A stretch of DNA of 9,968 nt from BOKV01 sp041987205 (GCA_041987205.1 JBHIWX010000127.1:1-9968); one strand, 5' to 3'; counted from the stretch's first letter, positions 1 to 6,710 are shown. Program-made: numbers and translations. The notes: a model not told the origin generated them from the letters alone.

Positions 1-17
1 TCAACTGAGCAAGAGAC

Positions 18-1733
18 TTACTTGTCTTCGCCCTTTTCCTTCAGCGCGGCGCCCAGGATGTCGCCCAGCGATGCGCCGGAGTCGGTGGAACCATACTGTG
101 CGACGGCTTCCTTCTCCTCGGCGATCTCCAGAGCCTTGATCGACGCGGTAACCCTGCGGGTCTTCTTGTCGAACTGGGTGATGCGCGCATCGACCTTCTG
201 ACCGACGGAGAAACGCTCGGGGCGCTGCTCGTCGCGGTCGCGCGACAGATCGGCGCGCTTGATGAAGGTGGTGATGTCGGTGTCGGCGATCTTCACCTCC
301 AGCCCGTTGTCCTTCACGCCGATGACCTCGCAGGTGACGACGGCGTTGCGACGCAGGGCACCGGAATCTGCGGCCGAGGCGATCGGATCGCCGTCGAGCT
401 GCTTGACGCCCAGCGAGATGCGCTCCTTCTCGACATCGACGTCGAGAACCTTGGCGCGGACCATGTCACCCTTGTTGAATTCCTCGATGACTTCCTCGCC
501 GGGGCGATTCCAGTCGAGGTCGGAGAGATGGACCATGCCGTCGACATCGCCGTCGAGACCGATGAACAGGCCGAACTCGGTCTTGTTCTTGACCTCGCCC
601 TCGACCTCGGTGCCGACCGGATGGTTGGCTGCAAAGGCATCCCACGGGTTTTCCAGGGTCTGCTTGAGGCCCAGCGAAATGCGGCGCTTGACCGGATCGA
701 CCTCGAGCACCTCGACCTCGACTTCCTGGGAAGTGGAGACGATCTTGCCCGGATGGACGTTCTTCTTGGTCCAGCTCATCTCGGAGACGTGGATCAGGCC
801 TTCGATGCCCGGCTCGATCTCGACGAACGCACCGTAGTCGGTGATGTTGGTCACGCGGCCCTTGATGCGGGCCCGGACCGGGTACTTCGTCTCGATCTGC
901 TCCCACGGATCGCTCTCGAGCTGCTTCATGCCGAGCGAGATGCGGTGCGTTTCCTGGTTGACCCGGATGATCTGGACCTTGACGGTCTGGCCGATCGACA
1001 GGATCTCGGAAGGATGGTTGACGCGACGCCATGCCATGTCGGTGACATGGAGCAGGCCGTCAATGCCGCCCAGATCGACGAACGCGCCGTAATCGGTGAC
1101 GTTCTTGACCACGCCCTCGACAACCTGACCCTCTTCGAGGTTCTGGACGATCTCGGAGCGCTGCTCGGCGCGGCTCTCTTCAAGGATGGTACGGCGCGAA
1201 ACGACGATGTTGCCGCGGCGACGATCCATCTTGAGGATCTGGAAGGGCTGCGGCGTGTTCATCAGCGGGGTGACATCGCGCACGGGGCGGATGTCGACCT
1301 GCGAACGCGGCAGGAAGGCAACGGCGCCGTCGAGGTCGACGGTAAAGCCGCCCTTGACCTGCTGGAAGATGATGCCCTCGACCTTCTCGTTGTCCTCGAA
1401 CTTCTTCTCGAGGCGCTGCCAGCTTTCCTCGCGGCGCGCCTTCTCTCGCGACAGGACGGCCTCGCCCATCGCATTCTCGATACGGTCGACATAGATCTCG
1501 ACTTCGTCGCCGACCTTCATCGATCCGTCCTTGGCCTTGGCGCCGAATTCCTTCAGCGGGACGCGGCCCTCGACCTTGAGGCCCACATCGATGACGGCCA
1601 GATCCTTTTCGATGGCCGTAACGATGCCCTTGACCACCGAGCCCTCGACGACGTCATGCGTGACGAAGCTTTCCTCGAGGAGCGCGGCAAAATCTTCAGT
1701 GCTCGGATTATGATCCGTTTGCGTAGCAGTCAT
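18..1733 (-). CDS. rpsA: 30S ribosomal protein S1
   Basis: Ribosomal protein S1 (571 aa) binds mRNA on the 30S subunit and helps unfold and load messages during initiation. Six S1/OB-fold domains can be followed at about residues 29-97, 115-181, 202-270, 287-357, 374-444 and 461-533. Domains 3 and 4 share the motif TDYGAFV and end in RISLGMKQ/RISLGLKQ; domain 5 has the variant TEFGLFI and ends RISLGVKQ. Domains 1, 2 and 6 are more divergent, as is usual: the first two dock on the ribosome and the later ones contact RNA. Length is close to the 557 aa of the E. coli protein, with a short charged tail ending KEKGEDK. The frame stays open upstream to an ATG at 1886, but I chose the ATG at 1733 because AGGAG lies 5 nt before it and MTATQTD is a typical alphaproteobacterial start; the upstream codons fall in a structured leader. 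It follows cmk but is separated from it by a probable terminator, so it probably has its own promoter. Confidence 0.97.
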   Translation of the reverse strand: MTATQTDHNPSTEDFAALLEESFVTHDVVEGSVVKGIVTAIEKDLAVIDVGLKVEGRVPLKEFGAKAKDGSMKVGDEVEIYVDRIENAMGEAVLSREKARREESWQRLEKKFEDNEKVEGIIFQQVKGGFTVDLDGAVAFLPRSQVDIRPVRDVTPLMNTPQPFQILKMDRRRGNIVVSRRTILEESRAEQRSEIVQNLEEGQVVEGVVKNVTDYGAFVDLGGIDGLLHVTDMAWRRVNHPSEILSIGQTVKVQIIRVNQETHRISLGMKQLESDPWEQIETKYPVRARIKGRVTNITDYGAFVEIEPGIEGLIHVSEMSWTKKNVHPGKIVSTSQEVEVEVLEVDPVKRRISLGLKQTLENPWDAFAANHPVGTEVEGEVKNKTEFGLFIGLDGDVDGMVHLSDLDWNRPGEEVIEEFNKGDMVRAKVLDVDVEKERISLGVKQLDGDPIASAADSGALRRNAVVTCEVIGVKDNGLEVKIADTDITTFIKRADLSRDRDEQRPERFSVGQKVDARITQFDKKTRRVTASIKALEIAEEKEAVAQYGSTDSGASLGDILGAALKEKGEDK

Positions 1734-1970
1734 GAAATCTCCTGAAAGGGAACCGCCCGACAATCCATGTTCGATGGCAAAGTCCGCTGGCTGGTTCCGA
1801 TGCGCCGGGTTTGTGTTGCACGGGATCGAACCGGGGGCCGGCCTTTCCTTCAAGGCCTGGGTGGCTGTTTCAGCCGGTTGGCGCATGCAGCGCCGGTTCG
1901 TTCCATCTCAAGTCTTCGCGGAAAGCCGCCGGAGCCCCGATCCGATGCTTCTGCATCGAAGGAAGTTCCA
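1734..1970 (-). promoter_or_regulatory. Structured 5' leader of rpsA
   Basis: This is most of the 311-bp gap between cmk and rpsA, and the only stretch of more than 300 bases without a gene. Read on the minus strand it contains five successive perfect stem-loops: 1943-1958 (CGATGC/GCATCG, loop AGAA), 1918-1929 (GCGG/CCGC, 4-nt loop), 1880-1894 (GGCGC/GCGCC), 1863-1875 (GGCTG, loop AAA, CAGCC) and 1840-1857 (GGCCTT/AAGGCC). The loop of the last one is GAAGGA, a purine-rich SD-like sequence. Known background: E. coli rpsA is autoregulated by S1 acting on a hairpin-rich leader with GGA in loops. A similar role here is inference. I could not identify a convincing promoter. Some stems may arise by chance in GC-rich DNA, but the close packing is notable. 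Confidence 0.45.
1739..1743 (-). promoter_or_regulatory. Shine-Dalgarno site of rpsA
   Basis: AGGAG on the minus strand sits 5 nt before the ATG at 1733. It decides the start against the longer open frame reaching 1886, where the candidate ATG has no purine-rich site and lies inside a hairpin. E. coli rpsA is known for lacking a good SD, so the strong site here is a contrast. Confidence 0.85.
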
Positions 1971-1974
1971 AACG

Positions 1975-2012
1975 AAAAAAGGCACCAACGCTGCCCCGTC
2001 ACCGGGACGGCC
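1975..2012 (-). terminator. Probable intrinsic terminator after aroA-cmk
   Basis: On the minus strand, starting about 34 nt after the cmk stop, there is a hairpin CCGTC-CCGGT-GACGG (1996-2010), then an imperfect stem GGCAGC/GGTGCC (1981-1995, one G-G mismatch) followed directly by six T (1975-1980). Stem plus T-run fits Rho-independent termination of the aroA-cmk transcript. The stem next to the T-run is short, so termination may be partial and rpsA could still receive readthrough. Confidence 0.55.
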
Positions 2013-2044
2013 GCCGCACCCTCATGCTTTCCGTATTCTCCCGT

Positions 2045-2677
2045 TCAGCCGGCCCTTGCCGCTTCCACAAGCTTCAGGGCCGTCTCGAACGCGGTTTCTA
2101 TATCCATAGAAGAGGTATCAATCAAGTGTGCGTCGTCCGCCGGCTTCAGGGGCGAGTCGGCGCGGCCCATGTCGCGCGCGTCGCGGGCCTCGATGTCGGC
2201 GAGGATCGCCTCGTAGCTTTCGCCGCCGCCCCTTGCCGCCATTTCGAGGTGGCGGCGCCCGGCGCGAACCTCGGGCGAGGCCGTGACGTAGAGCTTCACC
2301 GGCGCGTCCGGGCAGACGACCGTGCCGATGTCGCGGCCGTCCATGATGGCGCCCGGCTCGCGGTTTGCGAATTCCCGCTGCTTGTCGACCAGCGTCCTGC
2401 GTACGCCCGGCATGACGGCGACTTTCGAGGCGGCATTGCCGATCTCATGCGCAGACAGCACGTCGCGGTCGAGCGCGCCCAGATCGATGCTCTCGGCCGC
2501 CGCCACGGCAAGGTCTTCCCTGTCGAGCGGCAGGCCGGCCTGCAGCAGCGCCTGCGCCACGACGCGGTAGGTCAGGCCGGTATCGAGATGGTGGAAGCCG
2601 TAGTGGGCCGCGAGCCGGCGTGCCAGCGTGCCCTTGCCCGACGCCGCCGGCCCGTCGATGGCGATCGTGAAACTCAC
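2045..2677 (-). CDS. cmk: Cytidylate kinase (CMP/dCMP kinase)
   Basis: Cytosolic (d)CMP kinase, 210 aa, which phosphorylates CMP and dCMP with ATP to recycle pyrimidine nucleotides. The Walker A loop GPAASGKGT is at residues 9-17, followed by the LDTGLTYR segment (31-38) where many homologues have LDTGAMYR. DGRDIGTVV (113-121) belongs to the nucleotide-binding core, and the lid plus nucleotide-contact region RDARDMGRADSPL spans about 165-177. At 210 aa it is slightly shorter than E. coli Cmk (227 aa). The start is GTG, supported by GAGG 7 nt upstream. The GTGA overlap with the aroA stop suggests translational coupling, and aroA-cmk is a familiar alphaproteobacterial pair. A probable terminator follows the gene. 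Confidence 0.95.
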   Translation of the reverse strand: MSFTIAIDGPAASGKGTLARRLAAHYGFHHLDTGLTYRVVAQALLQAGLPLDREDLAVAAAESIDLGALDRDVLSAHEIGNAASKVAVMPGVRRTLVDKQREFANREPGAIMDGRDIGTVVCPDAPVKLYVTASPEVRAGRRHLEMAARGGGESYEAILADIEARDARDMGRADSPLKPADDAHLIDTSSMDIETAFETALKLVEAARAG

Positions 2678-4065
2678 GACCCGGCCTCGAATTTGGCACC
2701 CAGCCCGGTCATCAGGTCGACGAATTGCGGGAAGCTCGTCGCGATCGGTGCGGCGTCGTCGATGGCGACCGGTTTGTCGCTGGCAAGGCCCATGACGAGG
2801 AAGCTCATGGCGATGCGGTGGTCGAGCAGGGTCGCAACCGTGCCGCCGCCGAAGGCGCCGTTCGGGTCGCCGGTGACCTTCAGCCAGTCCTCGCCTTCCT
2901 CGTGCGTCACGCCGTTGACCGCAAGCCCGGCGGCGACGGCGGCGAGGCGGTCGCTTTCCTTGACCCGCAATTCATGGACGCCCTGCATCAGCGTGTCGCC
3001 CTCGGCGAACGCGGCGGCGACGGCCAGTACCGGATATTCGTCGATCATCGAGGCGGCACGCTCGGCCGGCACCGCGACACCCCTGAGTGCCGAGTGGCGC
3101 ACCGTCAGGTCGGCGATCTCCTCGCCGCCGGAAAGCCGGCGGTTCGCAATGGCGATGTCGCCGCCCATCTCGATCAGCGTGTCGATCAGGCCGATGCGCG
3201 TCGGGTTCATCATGACGCCGGGGACCTCGACCGTCGAGCCCGGCACGATCAGCGCCGCGACGATGGCGAAAGCCGCCGAAGACGGATCAGCCGGCACGGT
3301 GATATCGGTTGCCGTGAGTTTCCGCTGACCGGTGACGGAGATGCGCCGTGCGCCGTCGGCATCGACCGAGACCTCGACCGGCACGCCGAACCCCTCGAGC
3401 ATCTTTTCGGTGTGGTCGCGCGTGGCCACCGGCTCGATCACCGTGGTGATGCCCGGCGCGTTGACGCCGGCGAGCAGGATCGCCGATTTGACCTGCGCGG
3501 AGGCGACCGGCAGGCGATAGTCGATCGGGTTGGCGACCTTCGGCCCGCGCAACGTGATCGGCAGGCGGCCACCCTCACGGCTGTCGAGCACCTGCATGCC
3601 CATGAGCTTCAGCGGATCAAGCACGCGGCCCATTGGTCGCGACGACAGCGAGGCGTCGCCGGTGAAGGTGGTGGCGAAGTCATAGGCGCCGGTCAGACCC
3701 ATGAAGAGGCGGCAGGCCGTGCCGGAATTGCCGAAATCGAGCGGCGCTTCCGGTGCCAGCAGCGCGCCATTGCCCGTGCCGTCGATCACCCATGCGTCAC
3801 CGTCCTTTGCGATGCGCGCGCCCAGCGCCCGCATGGCGTCGATGGCGTGCAGGACATCCTCGCCCTCGAGCAGGCCGTTGACGCGGCTGCGCCCGGTAGC
3901 GAGCCCGCCGAAGATGACGGAACGGTGCGAAATGGATTTGTCGCCGGGAATGTCGGCGGTGCCGGAAAGCGGGCCGGATTTTACGGCCTTCATCGGGGTG
4001 GGATTAGCGGAGGCGTGCGCGGTCGTGCCGGTCTGTTCCCCGGTCCCTTGCAAGTTCGGTTGCAT
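2674..4065 (-). CDS. aroA: 3-phosphoshikimate 1-carboxyvinyltransferase (EPSP synthase), class II type
   Basis: EPSP synthase (463 aa) joins phosphoenolpyruvate to shikimate-3-phosphate in the sixth step of the shikimate pathway to aromatic amino acids. Visible family motifs are PGDKSISHR (40-48), LLEGED (65-70), FGNSGTACR (111-119), GDASLSSRPMGR (136-147), SAQVKSA (189-195), TRDHTEKML (215-223), MNPTR (286-290), SMIDEYP (339-345, with the conserved Asp), RVKESDR (367-373, with the conserved Glu) and DHRIAMS (415-421). The overall pattern resembles the Agrobacterium CP4 class II enzyme rather than the E. coli class I enzyme. Position 115, matching CP4 Ala100, is Gly. I kept the ATG at 4065 because an AGG lies 7 nt upstream; the in-frame ATG at 3993, just before the conserved core, has no SD. 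The first ~30 residues are low-complexity and the true start could be later. It overlaps cmk by 4 bp. Confidence 0.96.
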   Translation of the reverse strand: MQPNLQGTGEQTGTTAHASANPTPMKAVKSGPLSGTADIPGDKSISHRSVIFGGLATGRSRVNGLLEGEDVLHAIDAMRALGARIAKDGDAWVIDGTGNGALLAPEAPLDFGNSGTACRLFMGLTGAYDFATTFTGDASLSSRPMGRVLDPLKLMGMQVLDSREGGRLPITLRGPKVANPIDYRLPVASAQVKSAILLAGVNAPGITTVIEPVATRDHTEKMLEGFGVPVEVSVDADGARRISVTGQRKLTATDITVPADPSSAAFAIVAALIVPGSTVEVPGVMMNPTRIGLIDTLIEMGGDIAIANRRLSGGEEIADLTVRHSALRGVAVPAERAASMIDEYPVLAVAAAFAEGDTLMQGVHELRVKESDRLAAVAAGLAVNGVTHEEGEDWLKVTGDPNGAFGGGTVATLLDHRIAMSFLVMGLASDKPVAIDDAAPIATSFPQFVDLMTGLGAKFEAGS

Positions 4066-4195
4066 GGTCGTGCCTGAGATTTCGTCGCATGGTTACGGCA
4101 TGAGCCGGCGGGCGCCGTTTAGCACAGGCGCACCGATGCGTCACCTCCCTGCCGGCGGGACTATTGTTCAGGAAAACGCAGCATTTGCAGTTCAA

Positions 4196-4229
4196 GCGGG
4201 CGAAGAGCCCGCCGGGCCGGTCAGGCCCG
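4196..4229 (-). other. Tandem GC-rich hairpins upstream of aroA
   Basis: Two perfect hairpins stand back to back in the 209-bp gap before aroA: GCGGGC-GAAGA-GCCCGC (4196-4212) and CGGGCC-GGTCA-GGCCCG (4213-4229). Each has a 6-bp stem and a 5-nt loop, and the second right arm can also pair with the first left arm, so alternative folds are possible. Neither strand has a T-run right after the stems. Strand is assigned from the neighbouring genes. They could stop or pause transcription after the upstream gene, or form part of the aroA leader; the sequence does not decide. I see no tRNA or small gene in the rest of the gap. Confidence 0.4.
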
Positions 4230-4274
4230 CCCATGCGGAGCCGGCGAGTAAAGCGAGCCTGGCGTGAGCAGGTG

Positions 4275-4613
4275 TCAACGATCGAAGGGAAAGCCCGGCG
4301 TAAAGATCACCGCCGGCCGGCAATAGCGCAGCGGACAACGCGGATTGTCGGCGGTCGGCACGCGCCGGATCGCGGTCTCTTCCTCGTAGTCGCACTGGCC
4401 CATGCCGGCAACGAAACGGTCGTAGAGATAGGGGCCGTAGGTTATCACCGCCGAGCCCGAGCGGCGCACCAGTTCCTGCGCCTGCGCGCAGCTCATGCGC
4501 CTGGTGTCGGGGCGGGCCTCGGCCGGTGTGGCCGGCATCAGGGTCGCGGCGGCGATGCCCACCGCCAGCAGCGTCAGGGCCGCGCGCGGGAGCCGACTGT
4601 CAGGAAACGTCAT
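4275..4613 (-). CDS. Small secreted four-cysteine protein, unknown function
   Basis: Predicted exported protein of 112 aa (about 79 aa mature). The N-terminus has a basic segment up to R10, a hydrophobic core (about 11-27) and a likely signal peptidase I site after PAEA (residue 33). The mature part has four cysteines at about 42, 74, 93 and 98, an even number compatible with two disulfides in the periplasm, and the motifs MSCAQAQELV, GPYLYDRFV and PTADNPRCPLRYC. It resembles small conserved hypothetical proteins I recall from rhizobia with the SCAQAQ...YDRFV...TADNP..C pattern, but I know of no assigned function. ATGs occur at 4634, 4619 and 4613. I chose 4613 because GGAGG is 7 nt upstream and overlaps or crowds the others. 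It lies 77 bp after the SDR gene and 209 bp before aroA, with no functional link visible. Confidence 0.8.
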   Translation of the reverse strand: MTFPDSRLPRAALTLLAVGIAAATLMPATPAEARPDTRRMSCAQAQELVRRSGSAVITYGPYLYDRFVAGMGQCDYEEETAIRRVPTADNPRCPLRYCRPAVIFTPGFPFDR

Positions 4614-4620
4614 ATCCATT

Positions 4621-4625
4621 CCTCC
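4621..4625 (-). promoter_or_regulatory. Shine-Dalgarno site of the secreted-protein gene
   Basis: GGAGG on the minus strand lies 7 nt before the ATG at 4613 but only 1 nt before the ATG at 4619, so it selects 4613 as the start. A 7-bp stem (4628-4634 with 4656-4662) ends two bases before it. Confidence 0.75.
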
Positions 4626-4627
4626 AT

Positions 4628-4681
4628 GCCCCACCGATCAAATTTAGCCATGGATGTGGGGCGCGCCTTGACGGGCGTCAA
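4628..4681 (-). promoter_or_regulatory. Inverted repeats in the leader of the secreted-protein gene
   Basis: The 77-bp gap after the SDR gene contains two inverted repeats. One is a perfect compact dyad TTGACG-GG-CGTCAA (4668-4681), whose half contains a -35-like TTGACG on either strand. The other is GCCCCAC (4628-4634) pairing with GTGGGGC (4656-4662) around an AT-richer 21-nt loop, ending just before the SD. Either could be an operator or a transcript hairpin. No good -10 box stands at the right distance from the -35-like half-site. Confidence 0.35.
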
Positions 4682-4690
4682 TCCGCGACG

Positions 4691-5560
4691 TCACCGCCAG
4701 CTTTCTTCCTGCCACATCCGCGTCAGGGCCGTGCGGTAGTCCGGGTAAGCGTACGTCATGCCCAGTTCGCGCTTCGACTTCGCGTTCGAGACGCGCTTGT
4801 TCTCGCCGTAGAAAGAGCGGCCCATGGGTGAGAGGTCGGCATCGTCGAATGCGATCTCGGGCGGCGGCTCGACACCGGCCAGCTCATGCGCGAAGGCGAC
4901 GACATCCTGCGGCGGGGAGGGTTCGTCGTCGGTGATGTTGAAGATGCCGTCGGCCCAGCGCTCGGCGGCTGCCGCAAAGGCAGTCGCGATGTCGTCGCGA
5001 TGGATGCGGTTGAACACCTGATCCGGCTTGACGATGCGCCGCGCCGTGCCCTTTTCGATGTTGACGAAGGCGTTGCGGCCCGGCCCGTAAATGCCGGACA
5101 GGCGGAAAATCGCCAGCGGCACGCCCCTTTCGTCGGCGAAGTCCCGCCAGGCCTGCTCGGCGGCAAGCCGCTGGATCGAGCGGGGCTGGCCGGGCCGGCA
5201 TTCGCTGTCCTCGTCGACCCATGCGCCGTCATGGTCACCATAGACGCCGACGGTCGACAGATAACAGATCCATTCGAGTTTCGGCGCGGCGGCAAGCGCC
5301 GAACCGAGGGATGCAAGCACGGGATCGCCGTCCCGGTCCGGCGCGATAGAAACCAGCAGATGATCGGCGGAAGCTATGGCTGCCTCGATCTTCGGGTTCG
5401 CGGTACCGTCGTACAGGCGCGGATGGACACCGGCGGCGGCCAGCGAATCGAGCCGGTCCGGTTTGCGCGTCGTGCCGGTGATGCGGTCATAGACCTCCCT
5501 GGTGCGCCTTGCACAGGCGAGCGCGGAAAAGCCCGCGCCAAGGATGAGTAGTTCGCTCAT
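4691..5560 (-). CDS. Atypical extended SDR / NAD-dependent epimerase-like protein (YeeZ-like)
   Basis: Predicted cytosolic Rossmann-fold protein, 289 aa, of the atypical extended short-chain dehydrogenase group that includes E. coli YeeZ. The nucleotide-binding motif ILGAGFSALA is at residues 6-15. LSTVGVYGDHDGAWVDE (101-117) corresponds to the active-site Ser/Thr strand, and LSGIYGPGRN (154-163) and NRIHRDDIA (184-192) are typical of extended SDRs. Where the catalytic YxxxK is expected the sequence is IQRLAAEQAW, with no such Tyr-Lys pair, so normal dehydrogenase or epimerase chemistry is doubtful. The ATG at 5560 overlaps the queG stop as ATGA, with an AAGGAAG SD 7 nt upstream, which makes it the start rather than the longer frame to 5599. 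It is very likely cotranscribed and coupled with queG. The substrate is unknown; involvement in tRNA modification would be a guess from position only. Confidence 0.85.
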   Translation of the reverse strand: MSELLILGAGFSALACARRTREVYDRITGTTRKPDRLDSLAAAGVHPRLYDGTANPKIEAAIASADHLLVSIAPDRDGDPVLASLGSALAAAPKLEWICYLSTVGVYGDHDGAWVDEDSECRPGQPRSIQRLAAEQAWRDFADERGVPLAIFRLSGIYGPGRNAFVNIEKGTARRIVKPDQVFNRIHRDDIATAFAAAAERWADGIFNITDDEPSPPQDVVAFAHELAGVEPPPEIAFDDADLSPMGRSFYGENKRVSNAKSKRELGMTYAYPDYRTALTRMWQEESWR

Positions 5561-6705
5561 GTCGCATCTTCCTTCTCGTCGGCGAGCGCCAGACGCCATT
5601 CCTCGCGCACGGTATCGTCGGCCTCGTCGCCGGTTGCAAGCCGGCGCAGTTCAGCTGCCGGCAGCAAACGCGACAGGGACCAGACCGCCGCGCCGCGCAC
5701 GGTCGGGTCGGGATCGGCCAGATGGTTGCGCGCCGATTCCGCCAGTTCGGGCTGTCCGGACTTGCAGCCAGCGTTTCCAATCGCGATCAGCACGTTGCGG
5801 ATGAAGCGGCCGCGGCCGATGCGCTTGATCGGCGAGCCGGAGAAGAGCTTGCGAAAACCGGCGTCGTCGAGCGTGGCGAGAAAGGCGAGCTCGGGTGCTT
5901 CGAGATCGGCGCGCGCTGCAAGCTTCGCCTCGCGTCCCTCGGCGGCGAATTTGTTCCACGGGCAGACGGCCAGGCAGTCGTCGCAGCCATAGATGCGGTT
6001 GCCCATGGCAGGACGGAATTCATGCGCGATCGGCCCGTCATGCTCGATGGTGAGGTAGGAGATGCAGCGGCGCGCGTCGAGGCGATAGGGCGCCGGGAAG
6101 GCGTCCGTCGGGCAGATGTCGAGGCAGGCGCGGCATGAGCCGCAATGATCGGTTTCCGGTTCATCGGGCTCGATCCCGGCCTCGGTCAGGATGGCGCCCA
6201 GAAACAGCCAGGAGCCGAATTCGCGCGAGACGAGGTTGGTGTGCTTGCCCTGCCAGCCGATGCCGGCGCTGGCGGCCAGCGGCTTTTCCATCAGCGGCGC
6301 GGTGTCGACGAAGACCTTGACGTCGGCGCCGGTTCTGGCAGCGATCTTGCCGGCCAGCGTCTTGAGCCTGCCCTTGATCACGTCATGATAGTCGCGATTG
6401 CGGGCATAGACGGAAATCGTCGCCTTGCCGGGGCTTGAGAGCGTCGCCAGCGGATCGCCCTGTGGCGCGTAATTCATGCCGAGCAGGATGGCGCTTTTCG
6501 CCCCGGACCACATGCGTTCGGGGCTTTTGCGGCGTTCGAGCGTGTCGGCCAGCCACGCCATGGTGGCGTGGTGGCGGTCCTCGACGGCGCGTTCGAGCCG
6601 CTCGCCCGTCTGACCGGCAAGGCGCGCCGGCGCGAAGCCGCAGGCGTCGAACCCGAGCGCCTTCGCCTCGTCCGCGATCCATGTTTTCAGTTCCGTTCCG
6701 GCCAA
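5557..6705 (-). CDS. queG: Epoxyqueuosine reductase
   Basis: QueG (382 aa) reduces epoxyqueuosine to queuosine, the last step of making the modified wobble base of GUN-anticodon tRNAs, using cobalamin and two [4Fe-4S] clusters. The ferredoxin-like cysteines are C188xxC191xxC194xxxC198P and C241xxC244xxxC248P, with a further C214. The segment VDTAPLMEKPLAASAGIGWQ (133-152) is the family's active-site region, and its Asp has been proposed as a proton donor. The C-terminal third has HEAT-like helices, for example LADPDPTVRGAAVWSL at about 329-344, which are known in the QueG fold. The start is TTG at 6705, with GAGGA 5 nt upstream. The first ATG is residue 49 and would remove conserved N-terminal sequence. 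It lies 39 bp after the GST-fold gene and its stop overlaps the SDR start. Confidence 0.95.
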   Translation of the reverse strand: MAGTELKTWIADEAKALGFDACGFAPARLAGQTGERLERAVEDRHHATMAWLADTLERRKSPERMWSGAKSAILLGMNYAPQGDPLATLSSPGKATISVYARNRDYHDVIKGRLKTLAGKIAARTGADVKVFVDTAPLMEKPLAASAGIGWQGKHTNLVSREFGSWLFLGAILTEAGIEPDEPETDHCGSCRACLDICPTDAFPAPYRLDARRCISYLTIEHDGPIAHEFRPAMGNRIYGCDDCLAVCPWNKFAAEGREAKLAARADLEAPELAFLATLDDAGFRKLFSGSPIKRIGRGRFIRNVLIAIGNAGCKSGQPELAESARNHLADPDPTVRGAAVWSLSRLLPAAELRRLATGDEADDTVREEWRLALADEKEDAT

Positions 6706-6710
6706 TCTTT

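Noticed and set aside
528..1745. 405-aa open frame on the plus strand across rpsA
   Set aside because: Antisense shadow in GC-rich DNA. It is low-complexity (Asp, Leu, Ala, Arg), has no domain, and overlaps a certain gene.
1733..1886. N-terminal extension of rpsA to the ATG at 1886
   Set aside because: There is no SD at 1886, that ATG is inside a hairpin, the extra 51 residues do not look like S1, and AGGAG stands before the ATG at 1733.
1801..1900. tRNA-like T-arm (GGTTCGATCC on the minus strand) between cmk and rpsA
   Set aside because: No matching acceptor stem, D-arm or anticodon arm can be built around it, and the T-stem has a mismatch.
1811..4077. Long plus-strand frames (505 and 450 aa) across cmk and aroA
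   Set aside because: Antisense shadows. Their residue composition follows from the codon bias of the real genes, and no family motif or SD is seen.
4247..4278. Sigma-70 promoter for aroA: perfect TTGACA overlapping the stop of the upstream gene
   Set aside because: No acceptable -10 box lies 16-18 bp downstream; the nearest T/A-rich hexamer (TTTACT) is at spacing 20.
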